A stretch of DNA of 64,000 bases from Rachicladosporium sp. CCFEE 5018 (GCA_002077045.2 KZ111191.1:7631-71630), one strand, 5' to 3'; numbered from the stretch's first letter, positions 1 through 12,109 are shown. Numbers and translations: made by a program. The notes: generated by a model from the letters alone, not told the origin.

Positions 1-210
1 GGCGATGGCGAGCTGGGTGTGCTGAATTTCAGCGGTAGTAAAGGCGGCAAAGACGCTTTCTACGATGCTCTCGAGGACCAAGAGCAAGTCGGTGGGGAGG
101 AGCTGGCTCGACGGGATGCGGAGAGGCAGTTCAGTGCGCGGATGAGGAGGGCGCTTGAGAGGAGCGCAGAGGAGGTGAGGTTTGTTAGGGGGTTGGGGAT
201 GGGTGGGTGA
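1..210 (+). CDS. 3' end of an unrecognised protein gene (partial)
   Basis: The window opens inside a reading frame that is open from base 1 and ends with TGA at 208-210. The visible tail is about 69 residues, rich in Glu, Arg and Ala, with an amphipathic, probably helical stretch (residues ~30-60, ALEDQEQVGGEELARRDAER) and a glycine-rich end. No start codon, domain or motif is visible, so no function is proposed. Composition and codon use look like the neighbouring genes. It converges with the membrane-protein gene on the minus strand, whose stop is at 331, leaving about 120 bp between the two 3' ends. It could be the last exon of a longer gene to the left. Confidence 0.45.
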   Translation, partial: GDGELGVLNFSGSKGGKDAFYDALEDQEQVGGEELARRDAERQFSARMRRALERSAEEVRFVRGLGMGG

Positions 211-330
211 GAGGGCGAAGTGGACGGAAACGAGGATTGCGGCGAAATCGTCCCGAGTGAGTCTATATAAGCACCGGAGACACCCGGTGTGATGATCGTA
301 GAGTTAAGTTTGAATGCCATCCGTTCGACA

Positions 331-2684
331 TCAAGGCGCCTCGAACCGCAGATTCCCCGGCCGCGTTTCATCGTCCATAACCCTAAACCTCGTGCCAGCG
401 ACCTTCACCTCGTCACCACCCCTATCGTAAAACTCGTTATGCGGCGCATGCGCAAGAGCGGCGACAAGCGTCTGCGTCAAACTCGTGCTCTGCCTACGGT
501 CCATGAGCCCGAGCACAAATTGCGCCAGGACCACTAGCGCGCCCGCGATCACGATCGTAACGCCGAGATAGGTAGTGCGCGAACTCAAGCCGTAGGCCCA
601 GACTTGTATGCGCGCGTTGCGCTGGAGTCGTGGCCACCAATCCGTGCCCTCATCTGTGGACTTCGTGGTGCCGGTATCCCAATCGAGCAGGGAGAGGGTG
701 TGGAAGATGGGCGTAAAGACCGACGCTGATAGAGAGACGGAGAAGGGGACTTCGGGGTCTTCCACGCCGGTGCGAAGGTAGTCCATGGTTTTTCGGAGCA
801 TTTGGGCGATCGTGCGGTGCGCGGGAAGAGTGGCGTTGTTATAGTCTAGAGATAGCGCGGCGAACCACCAGGTTGGGTGTAGGCTGAGCTGGACGTAGTC
901 GGCGTTATAGATATCGTTTAAGGTCGGAAGTGAGGGCGTTTGCACGAGTCGCATTGGGTTCGAGAGGGTCGCGGGGTCGAAGGTGTACTGTGTGAAAGCG
1001 GCGAACACAACGCAGTCGACTACCATGCCTCCGGGCTGACCATCATCGTACTTGTAGAAGAACGTAGTCACGGAATCTGAGGCGTTCGAGGTAGAGAGGT
1101 CGTTGTACTCTTGTCCGAAGAAGTAGTCCCAGTCACAGTTGAGATGCATTGCTTCAACCGTTGTGTTTTCAGGCAAGGGCCCGATGCATTCGGGTTGGAA
1201 GGTGGACACGGTCCCATTGTCGAACTTCCGAGGCGAGTCGGCGAAGACGCCATTTGGTAAGAAGACCACCCGATCTGACGCCTCGATGAAGACGTCTAAT
1301 TCAGGATGCTTGCTGCCATTGGAGGCTGTGACCGCATCGCCAATCGTCAACGTGGCACCGTTGACGTTTTCGCCCCATCCGTCGCCATCGCGGCTGTACT
1401 TGATGCAGCGTGTGAAGTTGTTTCCAGCATCTATTTAAGCGTGTAGTCGCTGATACAGATGACTGATCTATTGGCGTCAATATCTGTTGTCCACCATGTC
1501 GAATAGAGATTGATGTTCGGGTAGAAACCCACGATCGGTCCCACGCGTTGGACGTTCATCTGCAGACTCTTGTTGTATGCAGCGTAGCTTTGATAGTCAC
1601 TGGTCGACATGTTCAGTTTCTGGGCGTCTGCACCAAGTGATATGTTCGCTATTATGCTCTTGTCCTCACTGAACTCCTCCACGAGCTGCCGAGAGGGCAC
1701 CCAGAGCAATTGGGAGTCGATCTCATGGGCGGCGAAGTCCTTGGTCGTATTGACGTAGAAGAATACGTCGTTCTGTTGTGTCATCCTCGCCAGGAGATGG
1801 CCGTCGCGTGACTCGACGATGGAGGCCGCCGTTGTGGCTGCCCAACTATCTAAGCTCAGAGCCCATTTGTTGGCGCAAGCGAAGTTCAGGGAATCGAAAG
1901 GAGCCGTCCCACAGCCGGAATCCCTGAATGCCCAACCATCTGTCAGAGGCTCGGCGTACGTGAAGCCCTGAAACCAGGTGTCTCCGACTTTTGGTGTATC
2001 CAGCCACTGCAGTGCAGGTATGACGAGAACAGCAGTCGCTGGCCCCATGAGGTTACAGAGAATGCATAGTACTGTACACAATATGATTATAGATAGGCCG
2101 AATCGCTTGCGATGTGTCAACTTGAGGCCGGCAGGTCCTTGACGAGTTGAAGACAGGTTCTTCCACAGCTTATGGTCCATCATCCTGAGTGGATCAGCGA
2201 ATTCGATCAGCAGAGTCATATGCCGAATTGGTAGGCCATCCGAATGAGTGGCTCTGCGCATGACCACAAGATACACCAGTCCGGCAGCGACAAAGGCAAA
2301 CCATATCTCCAAGATCTTCGAGATAAGCTGCAAAAAGCCGAGCAGGTTATGGCTTGTACTGTCAAAATGGCCTATGCGTTGCTGAGGTACAGAAGAGACA
2401 TTGTCGTTCGCCTGGACCCAACATGTCCCCAATGGACACCATGCACTCGCGCCAATGGTGTGTCCTCCTATATTGAGAACTAACAGCGCCAATGCTGGAG
2501 CTAGCCAGGCCAGAGAGAACAGCTGCAGTATGATCGTCGACTTCCATGACCGTGCGGGCTTTCGCTCGGAGATTTGTGAAGGGTGGACCGTGTCCTGGAC
2601 TTGGTTGCTGTGTGCCTCATCCGGCGCCGTCGGTTCGTAGAGCGCTGTCGTGAATACAGAGGGCTGCTTCTCTGACGACGCCAT
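331..2684 (-). CDS. Multi-pass membrane protein with large lumenal/extracellular domain; frameshifted
   Basis: The frame starts at ATG 2684. The first part (417 codons) has a ~45-residue cytosolic-like leader and hydrophobic segments near residues 49-72, 112-141 and 196-225. A long segment with several NxS/T sites follows. It hits TAG at 1433-1431. The second part resumes in another frame from about 1430, continues through further NxT sites (e.g. NGTVSTF, ENTTVE), has a last membrane segment (VTIVIAGALVVLAQFVLGLM) and a short tail, and ends at TGA 333-331. A single missing base near 1431-1436 would join the halves into one protein of roughly 780 residues. The 26-bp alternative between a GT and an AG is too short to be an intron. 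The topology matches ascomycete-specific membrane proteins of unknown function. It may be a recent pseudogene or a sequencing error. Confidence 0.55.
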
Positions 2685-3813
2685 GTTTATGCTGTCCCGT
2701 AGCTTGGGGTTGCTAAGTCAACGCTAAGGTGGTACCAAGGGCGAAGGGTTATTGTCTCCTTGGTCGAGAACGTGATGAGACCAGATTCCCTTGAACACTC
2801 GTTTGCTTCTCGCTGGCGCTCTCCGTCAGAGGGGTGGTTACAGAGTGGCCGACATATGCCTTGAACGGAGTATAAGACTGTCAATCGAAATGCGTAGCAA
2901 AGTCGCGACACTGAGTCTGCTGGACTCCTTCAGGGCGCAGTATCGTCGATGATGGAAGGAAACAACGAATTTAGTTTACTTCTCTCTTACACCATATAGC
3001 GCTTTGCGATTCTGGCCCCCATGCGGCAGCTATTAGCAGCTTCGCCTTGGCAAAACGCCTTCCGACGCGGCTGAGAATAGGAACCCTGCACTGTAATATA
3101 AATCTGATGCTCTCGACTGGCCTCGGACCCGCAGTCAATCGATCCTTAGCCAGTCGTCAAAGCAATGCCCGGGGGAGTAGGCTCACGTACCCCACGCGAA
3201 GCAACCTCATGTCTGCACCGCGCTGCGTCCCAACCTTGCAGATACACACGATGTCGCGAAGCACCGACCACCGCATCGCATGCATGCGAATGACCCGAGT
3301 CATTTTGCAACACCATCCTGAACGCGTTATCTTGCATAGTAGGGGCGCATTGGGAGTGTGAAACGCGTGGTTCGAGAGCTGAAGTTGGTGGCGGCGTTAG
3401 TGATCCTGAATGTGTCTTGGCATGGCACGTGCAGGAGTCCATTTCGGGATCCTCGTCCACTGGTCGGCCCATGTAATACTTTGCGAGTGTTGGCTCAAGT
3501 GGAGACCTGTAATTGCTGTAGCATTGCACTAACCATTTTGCACACCTGCAGCCTTCCTTGTATCAGAATGCTGCTCCATCTACCACGCTCTCCTGGTCCG
3601 AGAGCCCTTCATGTGCTTTTCCTAACTTGCGATCATGGAGTTCATGAGCCTCGTGACTTTAATGGCCAAGCGCAGATCTACCAAGGGAATGAATTACGTG
3701 CATACGAATTGAGATGTACACGTGACCCATGAGTTACACCCTAGGCAACTGTACCATTCCTAGTTTTGCCACTTCGCCGATGATGCTTCCACTGAGACGA
3801 AGTGTTCACCGCC
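2685..3813. other. Intergenic, no gene seen
   Basis: About 1.1 kb between the start of the membrane-protein gene and the 3' end of the Artemis-type gene. Short open frames occur on both strands, but none has a start context, splice continuity or recognisable protein. The part next to 2684 must hold the promoter of the membrane-protein gene. Confidence 0.5.
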
Positions 3814-6323
3814 TCATAGCTCCACCTCGATCTCCTGGTGATACCCAGTAACGCTTACGAGCGTAATGCCATCCCAGTCTCCCTCCAACGCAGCATCATG
3901 AGCTTCCTGCTTGCGAGCAGAGGTGATGGCAGCAGGTGACATGCTACGAGAAGGTGATGATGAGTCCAACATGGAGAGGGTGTAGTATGGCCTGTCGTCC
4001 TCAAGTCCTGACGTACGTCCATTGGGGTCCAATCGTCGCGCAGACCTGATCGCTGCTGGGATCTCTGGTGTGGCTGAGTCGCACTCAAGACGTCGCCGCT
4101 TGGGCGTATGCTCGTTAGCCGGAAAGGTCGATATCAGGGCTTCCGTCATCTCTGCCTGAAGCTGTGTTGCAGGACCCGCCAGTGAGTGGATTGGCTTCAT
4201 TGACGTCGATTGATCCCCGAACGGGCGATAGAGGGATTCTGGAAGCGCTGGGCTAGGCGAGCTTGGTGGAGCTGCCTCTGAGTAATTCAACGCAAGCACC
4301 GGCTCAATTCCTGACGTGGCATCAAGTAATTCGTGGTCGACGTCGTCATCAGGATGATGACCGCGATCGTCGTCTGATACCTCGGCCTCACTCTCCTCAC
4401 GCGCCGCGGCGACCTTTCGCTTGTCAGGCTTCTGGTGTCGCTGCCTCTTCAGCATCATGCGATCATGGGTAAAGTTGCAGACGCTGTCGTACAAGTGACC
4501 GAAGAGGAACGCCATGCACTGATCGCGTCCCCAGTGCATGTCATTGACGGTGCAAGGATGTACGTCCGTGGGCTTGAATACCTCGAGAAGATGGCAGAGT
4601 TCTGTGTACGAGGAATGGCGGGAGTACGGGAAGGTCTGTAAATCGTCAGCGCTGTCTTTCTGCGGTCAATAACATGCTCTCGTAAAGTTTCGAGGTTCTG
4701 ATATGCTGCTATCGACTGCACCACAACTAGGTGAGAATTGAATTGGGTATCATCGAGATGCTGGAGCGATGATGAATCGCCTTCAGCGGACCGACGATTT
4801 CTCGGTAGTGTTCGGATCGCGACATGCGCGTCGCGATGTAGCGGATAGCAGCCCAAGGGCCCACGTATCGATGGATGGAACCGCAGGCAAGAGAGGAATT
4901 ACATACGATTCGTGCTGGCAGGCCGTCTGCCCTGCAGTTCGACCCCTTTGGCGTGACCGGCGCAGCTTTCTCTAACTGGGCACCTTCTTGTTTGGAAGCT
5001 AGACGCACGAGAGCAGGTACCAGACTGCTCAGTGACAGCTCGTCAGGATCCACATCCACGCCACCTTCAGCTGTGGTACCCATATGAGCTTCCAGCAAGG
5101 CTGCGAAGTCCAGCGCGATTGTCTGCACAGGATCTTCGATCAATGAGGTGACTAAGCGCATTACACTCGTCATAGCCTTAGGCTGGCCGTGCAGCTGATC
5201 CGTGCATAGCTTCATCAGTGCGCCAAGTTGGGCAAGATCAAATACTTCGAGCTCATGCTGCTGATCGAGGTCACCTTGACCACCGCCCGCGCCAAGCTCA
5301 GCGATCTCGGTGCCGTTGTGACGTGAGATGATGGGCGTGATGCGTACGAAGTCTGCAAATGATCGTCAGCTGACGTTGATCCTGTCTAGGGAGAGGCTAC
5401 CGCAGACCTCCCTTGAAGATATCGCAGCCTGTGCCCTGCTCGCAAGAGTGCAGCCGTGCTGTAGCGTCCTCGGTAAGACACCCGCGGTGCAGATGATTAC
5501 CGAATGTGAAGCCGACCAGACCTGGTCCCTCGAGTGCTTTGGGATCGGACCCTGTCACGAGGGCGCTGTACAGCTTGAAGCGATAATTGTCGACGTGTAT
5601 GCGACAGCCAAGGAAGCCAGAGATAGCGATCCACACGTCTTCATAGCCGAACGTCCACGAGTCGAAGTAGAACACCGTCTCATCAGGATACTTCGCCACC
5701 TTCTGCAACAGCTCTGTGAGACCTTCCTGCTTCGGCTGGAAATGCTTGTACCGGTCACCCTTACTAGCGAACGTTGTGTCGAGGTACACACAGTGCAGTT
5801 GCTTGATTGGCTTCCTGTCGTTATGGCGAACGTAAGGCAGCAACATTGGGTGCCTAGTCAAAGCATTGACCCACCATATCTCAGAGCGAATATCCCCAGT
5901 GTACAGGATAGCTTTGCCATCGCCTTCGACGAGGAACATGACAGCACCGACGCAGTGATTCGCATCCAGCAAAGTCACCCGCAAGCTGTGGTCTGGCGTC
6001 AGATCGATCTGAGTCGGCGTGTCGAGAGGTATTGCCTTCAGCAACTTCCGCAGATGCTTATATGTCTGCTTTCGCGTCTCTAAGATGCCCTTGGCGAAGT
6101 TCATCCGATGAGGATACTTCTCCAGTCGAAGCAAGATCTCCTTAGTGGCAGGTGAGCAGTAGATGAAGGGAGATTTGCATGTCTCCAGGCCGGCAAGATG
6201 ATCGGAGTGGACATGGCTGAGGAAGAAGGCTAGCGGTGGCGTCGATGCCGGGTCAGGCGAGGTGCGGAACTGATCGATGCGGATCGATGGGAATTCCTTG
6301 ACGATGCCGTTGAAGGTCGACAT
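3814..6323 (-). CDS. Artemis/SNM1-type DNA-repair nuclease (metallo-beta-lactamase, beta-CASP)
   Basis: Three exons: 6323-5408, 5352-4907 and 4635-3814, with introns of 55 and 271 bp that keep frame; about 727 residues. The N-terminal metallo-beta-lactamase fold carries the HxHxDH metal motif at residues 37-42 (SHVHSDHLAG). Further conserved blocks are DANHCVGAVMFLVEG and LYTGDIR. The spliced region after intron 2 reads GLPARI-TFPYSRHSSY, typical of the DRMBL part of Artemis/Pso2 nucleases, followed by KPTDVHPCT. The last ~240 residues are low-complexity and acidic, as in fungal Artemis homologues. Family role: endonuclease and 5' exonuclease on DNA ends and hairpins, or crosslink repair, in the nucleus. 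Artemis is the better fit than Pso2 because there is no N-terminal zinc-finger region. It is divergent from the RMD1-like gene. Confidence 0.88.
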
Positions 6324-6757
6324 GATGATGGTAGGTAGGCCGCCGCAGCGCTCTGCTCATGCCTGATCACAGCTTTCTCACCGGGATATCTTGTCAAAAT
6401 GATAATGAACACGGAATCCCGAGAGGTGAAGTCCACCTTGTGGCGACCGCAAACCAGGAAGGAACGAGGCACACCTCGCGACTTCGAACCTGATGCATAT
6501 AGAACATTGTGCCATTGGACCACGTGCCCGCTTGATCACTGATCCAGCGTTTTTCAGTTGCATCAAGTACAATCACAGGTTTCCATGAGAGCTAATATGG
6601 CGTCAACTGCATGACCGTTGTCCGGGAGCGCCCGCATTGTACATGAACTGAGGTGACGTTCAAAGGTCATAGCTCCAGATACCGGCTAGAGAATACCTCC
6701 GATACAATCAACATCTCCCCTCCCAGCTCAATTCCTTCTCCATATCTCCGATACATA
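6324..6757. promoter_or_regulatory. Shared upstream region of two divergent genes
   Basis: The 434-bp gap between the start codons of the Artemis-type gene (minus) and the RMD1-like gene (plus). It must contain both promoters. I see no clear TATA box or repeated operator; the last ~100 bp before 6758 are C/T-rich, as expected for a fungal leader. Confidence 0.4.
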
Positions 6758-8757
6758 ATGTCTATCGCCGGCCCTCGCGGTCCGCCCAAGCGCGGCGGTC
6801 CTACCGTGCTTGTCACAGACGCCCGCGACAAACCTCGACCTCCCCAGTCAGCCATCAATCGCCCAGGCGCGGCGCGCAGAGACACTAGGGTGATCTCTGT
6901 CGACCATGTCCTCGCCTATTCCTCCGACATACCTTCCGCCCAACCGCGGGCAGCACCGGGTCCTCGTCCTGCGGTCAGTAATCGAACACCTTCCGGCAGA
7001 CACCCAGCGAACCCTAGGCTAGGCAAAGAACCCAACTTCACTCCCCGCGGTGTACCAATGGGAGCGGCGCATATTCCGAGTCGGAGTAGCAAGGTCAGCG
7101 AGAAGTTGGTACTGCTACCGGAAGCGGACCACGAGAGTGATGATGAAGAAGGAGATGAGGAGGACGAGAGCGCGAAGCCGCCTGATGATGAGGAGGTCAA
7201 GAGACGGCGGTCAGGTAAAGGCGGTAAGAGTGATGCGGAGAGGAAGCCTAAGGCTCAGAGGATAGCGGATCCGGAGCTTGCGAGGGTGACAGCTTACTGC
7301 ACGGCGCAAAGCTACAAGCTGCGGGCTATGGCGACATTTGTGCGAGATCACCATGGCGCGAAGACGAAGCTGTACGATGACTGCCTGTATTGTGTCTACC
7401 AACTGCCACTGCTCGGCGGGAGTGACGGACACAGAGTGAGGAGCAGTCCGGTGGTGAAGAACCCGGGCGGACGCAGTGTGCTGGACGAGCAGATCGAGGC
7501 AAATGAGAGGAGGGAGTATCGCGATGGATGGCGAGATGAGAGCAGCGAGTATTCGGTCGTCGGAAACGACGGGACGCATGCTGCACCGATCGCGCAGGAG
7601 GAGATGACCGAGATACCCCAGCAACGTGAGGAAGATGGACATCACTACCCCGACAACAACGATCCGCCGCATCTCCAAAACAATGCACCCCATGAGCACT
7701 CAGAGCCCGAGATGTCTAACGGGCCTACGCGGCGTGAAAGTGAACATAGCACTCACAGCGTCGAGTCACCTTTCCCTTCACCTCATAACCTCGTCTCACC
7801 TACTGCATCTACAGTGGCTGAAGCATACATCTTCAGCTACGGCGTTGCAGTACTGTGGAATTTCACGCTTCACCAGGAAAAGGACCTGCTCGCAGATCTT
7901 ACCTTTTCTTCCGCCCCATCAAAGTCATCACACAAATCGCCCTTTACGCAGACGCCTATACCGACGCAACTACCCCTGCTTACACGACCTCTCGATGAGT
8001 CCGAGTTCGAGACAGAGGAGTTCCACTTCCAGTACACACCTTCAATACCAAAGCCGAGGATCTACAACGACATGATCACGCTGCGGACGAGCGATCACAT
8101 GATCAAGCTAGCCATGTCTCACGCAATTGGTCAGAGTACGAAGCTCTCGTTCTTCGAAGAGCGTATGCAGCGGACGATGAGCGAGGCACAGTACGTCCCT
8201 CGTCAGCTTGCACTGCAAGGCCGTCTCGGCATGAATCGGAAGGAGGTTGTGGGACTCGTTGGCCGATTGTTTGAAGGCAGGGTAGATGTGAATCTCTGTA
8301 AGTGCCACGTCGTCAACTGACCATTGAGCGTGTCGCTAACAAATACACAGCCTCAAACATGCTCGACGTCCCCAACTTCTTCTGGGACTCCGAGCCCACC
8401 CTACACCCCCTCTACCTCGCCGTCCGCGAATACCTCGAAATCAAACCCCGCATCCAAGTCCTCAACGAGCGCTGCAAAGTCTTCTTAGACCTCGCCGAGA
8501 TCCTCTCAGACTCCATCGCGGATGTAAAGATGACGCGCATCACGTGGATTATCATCGTGCTCATTTTGGTTAGTATCTTGGTCACTTGCACGGAGGTGTT
8601 GTTGCGGTTTGCTATCTTAGTGAAGAGTGGTGGTGCTGGTGGTGCTGGGAAGGAGGGGGCAGGAGGGACGGTGTTTGGGATGGGGATGGGCGATGTGCCG
8701 GTGGGATTCTCGACGGGCTTGGCGAGGATGGTCATCAGGAGCGTAAGAAGCTTGTGA
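6758..8757 (+). CDS. RMD1/Sif2-type DUF155 membrane protein
   Basis: Two exons, 6758-8297 and 8351-8757 (intron 53 bp), giving about 648 residues. ATG 6758 is preferred because the open frame upstream has no ATG. A disordered, basic and acidic N-terminal half leads into the DUF155 core: ITAYC-like start (VTAYCTAQSYKLRAMATF), DDCLYCVYQLP, then AYIFSYGVAVLWNFT and EFETEEFHFQY. Intron 1 splits a serine codon and joins VDVNL to SSNMLDVPNFFWD. A single membrane segment near the end (ITWIIIVLILVSILVTCTEVLLRFAIL) follows the PRIQVLNERC helix, the usual order for RMD1/RMD8/Sif proteins. The tail is glycine-rich. Family members are mitochondrial or endomembrane proteins linked to meiotic nuclear division and mitochondrial translation; the exact role here is not inferable. 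Confidence 0.87.
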
Positions 8758-9625
8758 TAATAGATATTGCAAGCGAATGTCAATACCTTAATCTTGGCAC
8801 ATATACAGGCGACCACGCTAATAAGCGCCACGTTTCTCGCGTCACCGGCTTGCCTATCCGAATGCATGGCATTTTGGGGTAGTTCGAACTCAAATGCCTA
8901 TACAAAAGCCAATATCAGAGGAGAGGGGTGGAACCACAACGGCTGTCACTTGCACGAGCGTCGCAAACCTCATTGCTTGTATTCTCGCATCGTGACGGTT
9001 CCGTTGATCACAGCATTGCCATCGCGCCGATCGGCCCTGCACGGGTCGAATTGCAGCCGGGCGGTTTGGGCATTCTAGCCGAGAACCTGTCACCTCCCGT
9101 ATGGGCTGATCCGCACGGTCCCCTGGGCATCGAGGCTGCGGATAACAGAGGGTTCTTGCGTTGAAGGAGTTGTCGATGGGTATTACACGCTCGCGGTTCC
9201 TTACTCAAAGTACTATTCGGCTTCTTGACGTTCATTACCGGCATCACCTAGCTGCCGACTACGAGGTACCGCTGGAGCGAAATCCGCGCGACGACCAGAC
9301 TGCTTTTGCTACAGCTTACGATACTCATTCCAGGAGTCTGGGCGCGCTTGGATTGGCGACTTCACTGTATTGGACGTGTTATTGAATGTATTTCAAGAGC
9401 TTCTGAATGTGCACGACTTGATATGGGAACCACGAATTCAAGACGAGATCAAGCTCTGCGCGCGGCCATCTCGGCTGGGTGACAGGAAGGAAAGCGGGTA
9501 CTGGAGTCAACGCGGAGAAGGCGAAGCTATAGACACACGGGTTGCGACGACGTCGGAATAAGCTTGTGGAATTTTTACTTCCTGCGAAGGAAAGTGCTGC
9601 CCAGGCTCAAGCACACCACCCCACG
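8758..9625. other. Intergenic, upstream of SLN1
   Basis: About 870 bp between the RMD1-like stop and the SLN1 start. No convincing coding region on either strand. It presumably carries the RMD1-like 3' UTR and the SLN1 promoter and leader. Confidence 0.45.
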
Positions 9626-10332
9626 ATGCGGATACCCATTCGAGAGCAGCTCGCGCTGCTGATTCTCCTCTCCGCCCTCATCTCGCTCATGGTCATCTCG
9701 GTCGCGACATGGATCACCAACCACTCCTTTGTCCTCAGCCAGCGGTCAGAGCGGCTGACACTCACCGCGTCCCTCAAGGCTGCGCAGCTGTCATCGAATC
9801 TCAACATCATGCAGACTTCCGCTAATTTCGTGAGCTCGCGTGTGTTGATACAGTCGGCACTCATGCGCTACTACCAGGGCAACAATACCGCGGCGAATTG
9901 GGTGAGAGCGCAGGCGGACATGGCGGCTGCTATCAGTGGCGGTGGGTCCCTGGGTCAGTCGCTGTTGTTGCAGACTCAGGTGTATCCAAGAGACCCATCT
10001 GGCCCTGCCGGTCCCTGGTCGCTACTGAATGTGACGAGCGCAGACTTCAACAATACGCTTGAGCTGCCTTTGAAGGATTCAGAAGGGGCTCAGGTACACC
10101 TTGGAGACAGGAGCGGACTTGGATATCCACCAGAGCTGTACCCAAACTTGACGTACTTAGGCAACTCGTCGTCCAACGGCTATCAAGCAGGCTACAATGG
10201 CCGAATCTTGAGCGCCGACAACCCCGACCTCCTCCTTGGACCCTGGGTCGTGGACGATTCGCTATCCCTGGTCTCGCTGACAATGCCGGTCATTAACAAT
10301 ACCTCTGCAGCTGATGTACTGGGCTGGTTGAC
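9626..10332 (+). CDS. SLN1: SLN1-type osmosensor histidine kinase, N-terminal part, cut by assembly gap
   Basis: ATG 9626 opens a frame that runs into the N gap after about 235 codons. It begins with a short basic stretch (MRIPIREQ) and a strong first membrane segment (LALLILLSALISLMVISVATWI), followed by a predicted extracellular domain with many N-glycosylation sites (NNTAAN, NVTS, NNTLE, NLTY, NNTS). The helical start after the membrane (SQRSERLTLTASLKAAQLSSNLN) and the later LGPW..DDSLSLVSLTMPV block are typical of fungal Sln1/TcsB sensors. The second membrane segment, HAMP, kinase core and receiver domain are absent; after the gap there is no kinase sequence. The family senses turgor and feeds the Ypd1-Ssk1-HOG MAP-kinase path at the plasma membrane. 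The gene is probably intact in the organism. Confidence 0.83.
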
Positions 10333-10432
10333 NNNNNNNNNNNNNNNNNNNNNNNNNNNNNNNNNNNNNNNNNNNNNNNNNNNNNNNNNNNNNNNNNNNN
10401 NNNNNNNNNNNNNNNNNNNNNNNNNNNNNNNN
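10333..10432. other. Assembly gap (100 N)
   Basis: Exactly 100 N, the usual placeholder for a gap of unknown size. The left flank is inside SLN1; the right flank is short non-coding sequence downstream of a monooxygenase gene on the other strand. The two flanks show no shared gene. Confidence 0.97.
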
Positions 10433-10504
10433 CATCTGGGCTGCAGCGCAGTCGTCGTGATACATGGCGCGTGTTGCTGTAATTGACGTCGCACAGAAGC
10501 TGGA

Positions 10505-12109
10505 TCAACCCAGCTGCATACTGATTGGATCTCGATGGTCTGAGGATGCATCAGCTTCAATCCCATTGATATGATTCACGCCGGCGACGATCTCATCCTC
10601 CTTGTAGGCGAAGGTACTCCCGAAGTGATCATCCCGAAGTCTTTTCTGTCCCGCTCCGTAAATCCTCTCTCGTGCCGTCAGACCCTCTTTGCTTTTCTTG
10701 TAAAGACCTCTACGCCTAAGCTCGGGCACTAGCAACTCAACGACGTCCTCGAATGTCCCTGGTGTTGTCACATAAGCGACATTGAACCCATCAAGATCCG
10801 CCTCTCGCATCCATCGTTCCATTTCGTCCGCCACCGTGACAGGTGAGCCGATCGCCAATGGTCCAAGGCCACCAAGGGACGCCTTCTCGGCCACTACACG
10901 AGGAGTCCAGACAGGTGTTTCTTCGCTCGTGGTGGTAAAGTCCGATAGAATCGACAAGATTTTGTTCGCAGTCTTCGAATCTGCCTCTGAGATGGGCTGG
11001 TCTATCGGGATCTGAGAGAAGTCTATGCCTGTCCAGCCGGAAGCCAACACGAGCCCGCCGATCGTGGAAGCGTACTTCTTCGCCTTGTTGTATTTCTCGT
11101 GGGCATCTTCGTCCGTGCGACCAATGAACGGAGTAAATGTAGAGAAGAACTTGATGGACTGCGAGTCGCGACCTGCTTCTTTAGCAAGACGGCGAATGTT
11201 GTCGACTTTGGGTCGAATGACTGCGGGGCTATGACCTGAGACAAAGACAGCTTCTGCGTGGCGGACGGCGAATGCTGAGCCAGCAGGTGAGGTACCAGCT
11301 TGAAACATAAAGGGCGTCCGTTGCGGAGTGGGCGGAACGAGATGCTTGGTCTCCAGCAGGTAGTACTGGCCGGCGTGCGTTATAGTTTCAATCTTCTCGG
11401 GATCAAAGTAGACATCAGACTTGGGATTGCCCACAATCGCATTGTCGCTCCAGGATCCATTCCAGAGCTTGTAAAGGACTTGCATGTATTCGTGAGCTTG
11501 AGCGTAGCGCTCGTCATGCTCAATCGGAGTATCGATGCCGATTGCTTTGAATGCAGACTTCTTGTAGCCGGTCACGATGTCCCAGCCAAAACGCCCATTA
11601 GTCATTGTGTCCAGCGTCGAGAACCGCTTGGCCAGTAAGAAAGGCGTCTCGAATGATGTTGTGGCTGTTATAGCAAAGACAAGGTTCTTTGTCATAGCAG
11701 CCATTGCGGAGATCGGTATCGATGGATCAGTCATAGGCCATTAACTTGCTCTACGGATGCAGTCATCGATCTTGCCGTCGTACGTGTCGTACCCGCCGAA
11801 CGTGTCCGCAAGGAACAAGGCATTGATGCCACCCTTCTCGAGCAGTTTCGCAAGATTAGTCCAATAGTCCAGACTGAGCTTCGTCGTGCTGCGATCATTC
11901 GGGTCCTTCCACTGTCCTGGTGATAGGTGCCCGATAGCTACAAGTGTGTCAGCTAGCTAAAACCTATGATCGATGCGAAGCTACTCACTTGACATGTCGA
12001 ATGCATTGAGCAGGATTTGTTTCCTGGCGGTTTCTTTTGTCACAGAATGGGCATTTCCATTGCCACTGACATCGCCATTGGTATCAGCAAATGTCACCCG
12101 ACGAGACAT
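10505..12109 (-). pseudogene. NtaA/SnaA/DszA-type FMN-dependent monooxygenase with one nonsense codon
   Basis: Exon 1 is 12109-11989, the intron 51 bp, exon 2 11937-10505; 518 codons in frame. The start MSRRVTFADTNG leads to KQILLNAFDMST-IGHLSPGQWKDP, then NALFLADTFGGYDTYDG and TKNLVFAITATTSFETPFLLAKRFSTLD, FGWDIVTGYKKSAFKAIG and PFMFQAGTSPAGSAFA. This is the normal block order of class C two-component flavin monooxygenases (bacterial-luciferase fold, FMNH2 from a partner reductase). The only flaw is TAA at 11743-11741, codon 106, where relatives have Gln before WPMTDP; CAA to TAA is one C-to-T change. Everything after it is conserved. Likely role: oxidation of a sulfonate, amine or similar small substrate. 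It is divergent from an MFS transporter, suggesting uptake plus oxidation. Confidence 0.8.

Noticed and set aside
3047..3732. Open frames of 104 and 124 codons on plus and 127 on minus in the gap before the Artemis-type gene
   Set aside because: No ATG context, splice continuity or protein-like composition; they overlap each other on opposite strands.
5328..6083. A 251-codon plus-strand frame
   Set aside because: It lies wholly antisense to the conserved Artemis-type exon, which carries the HxHxDH motif.
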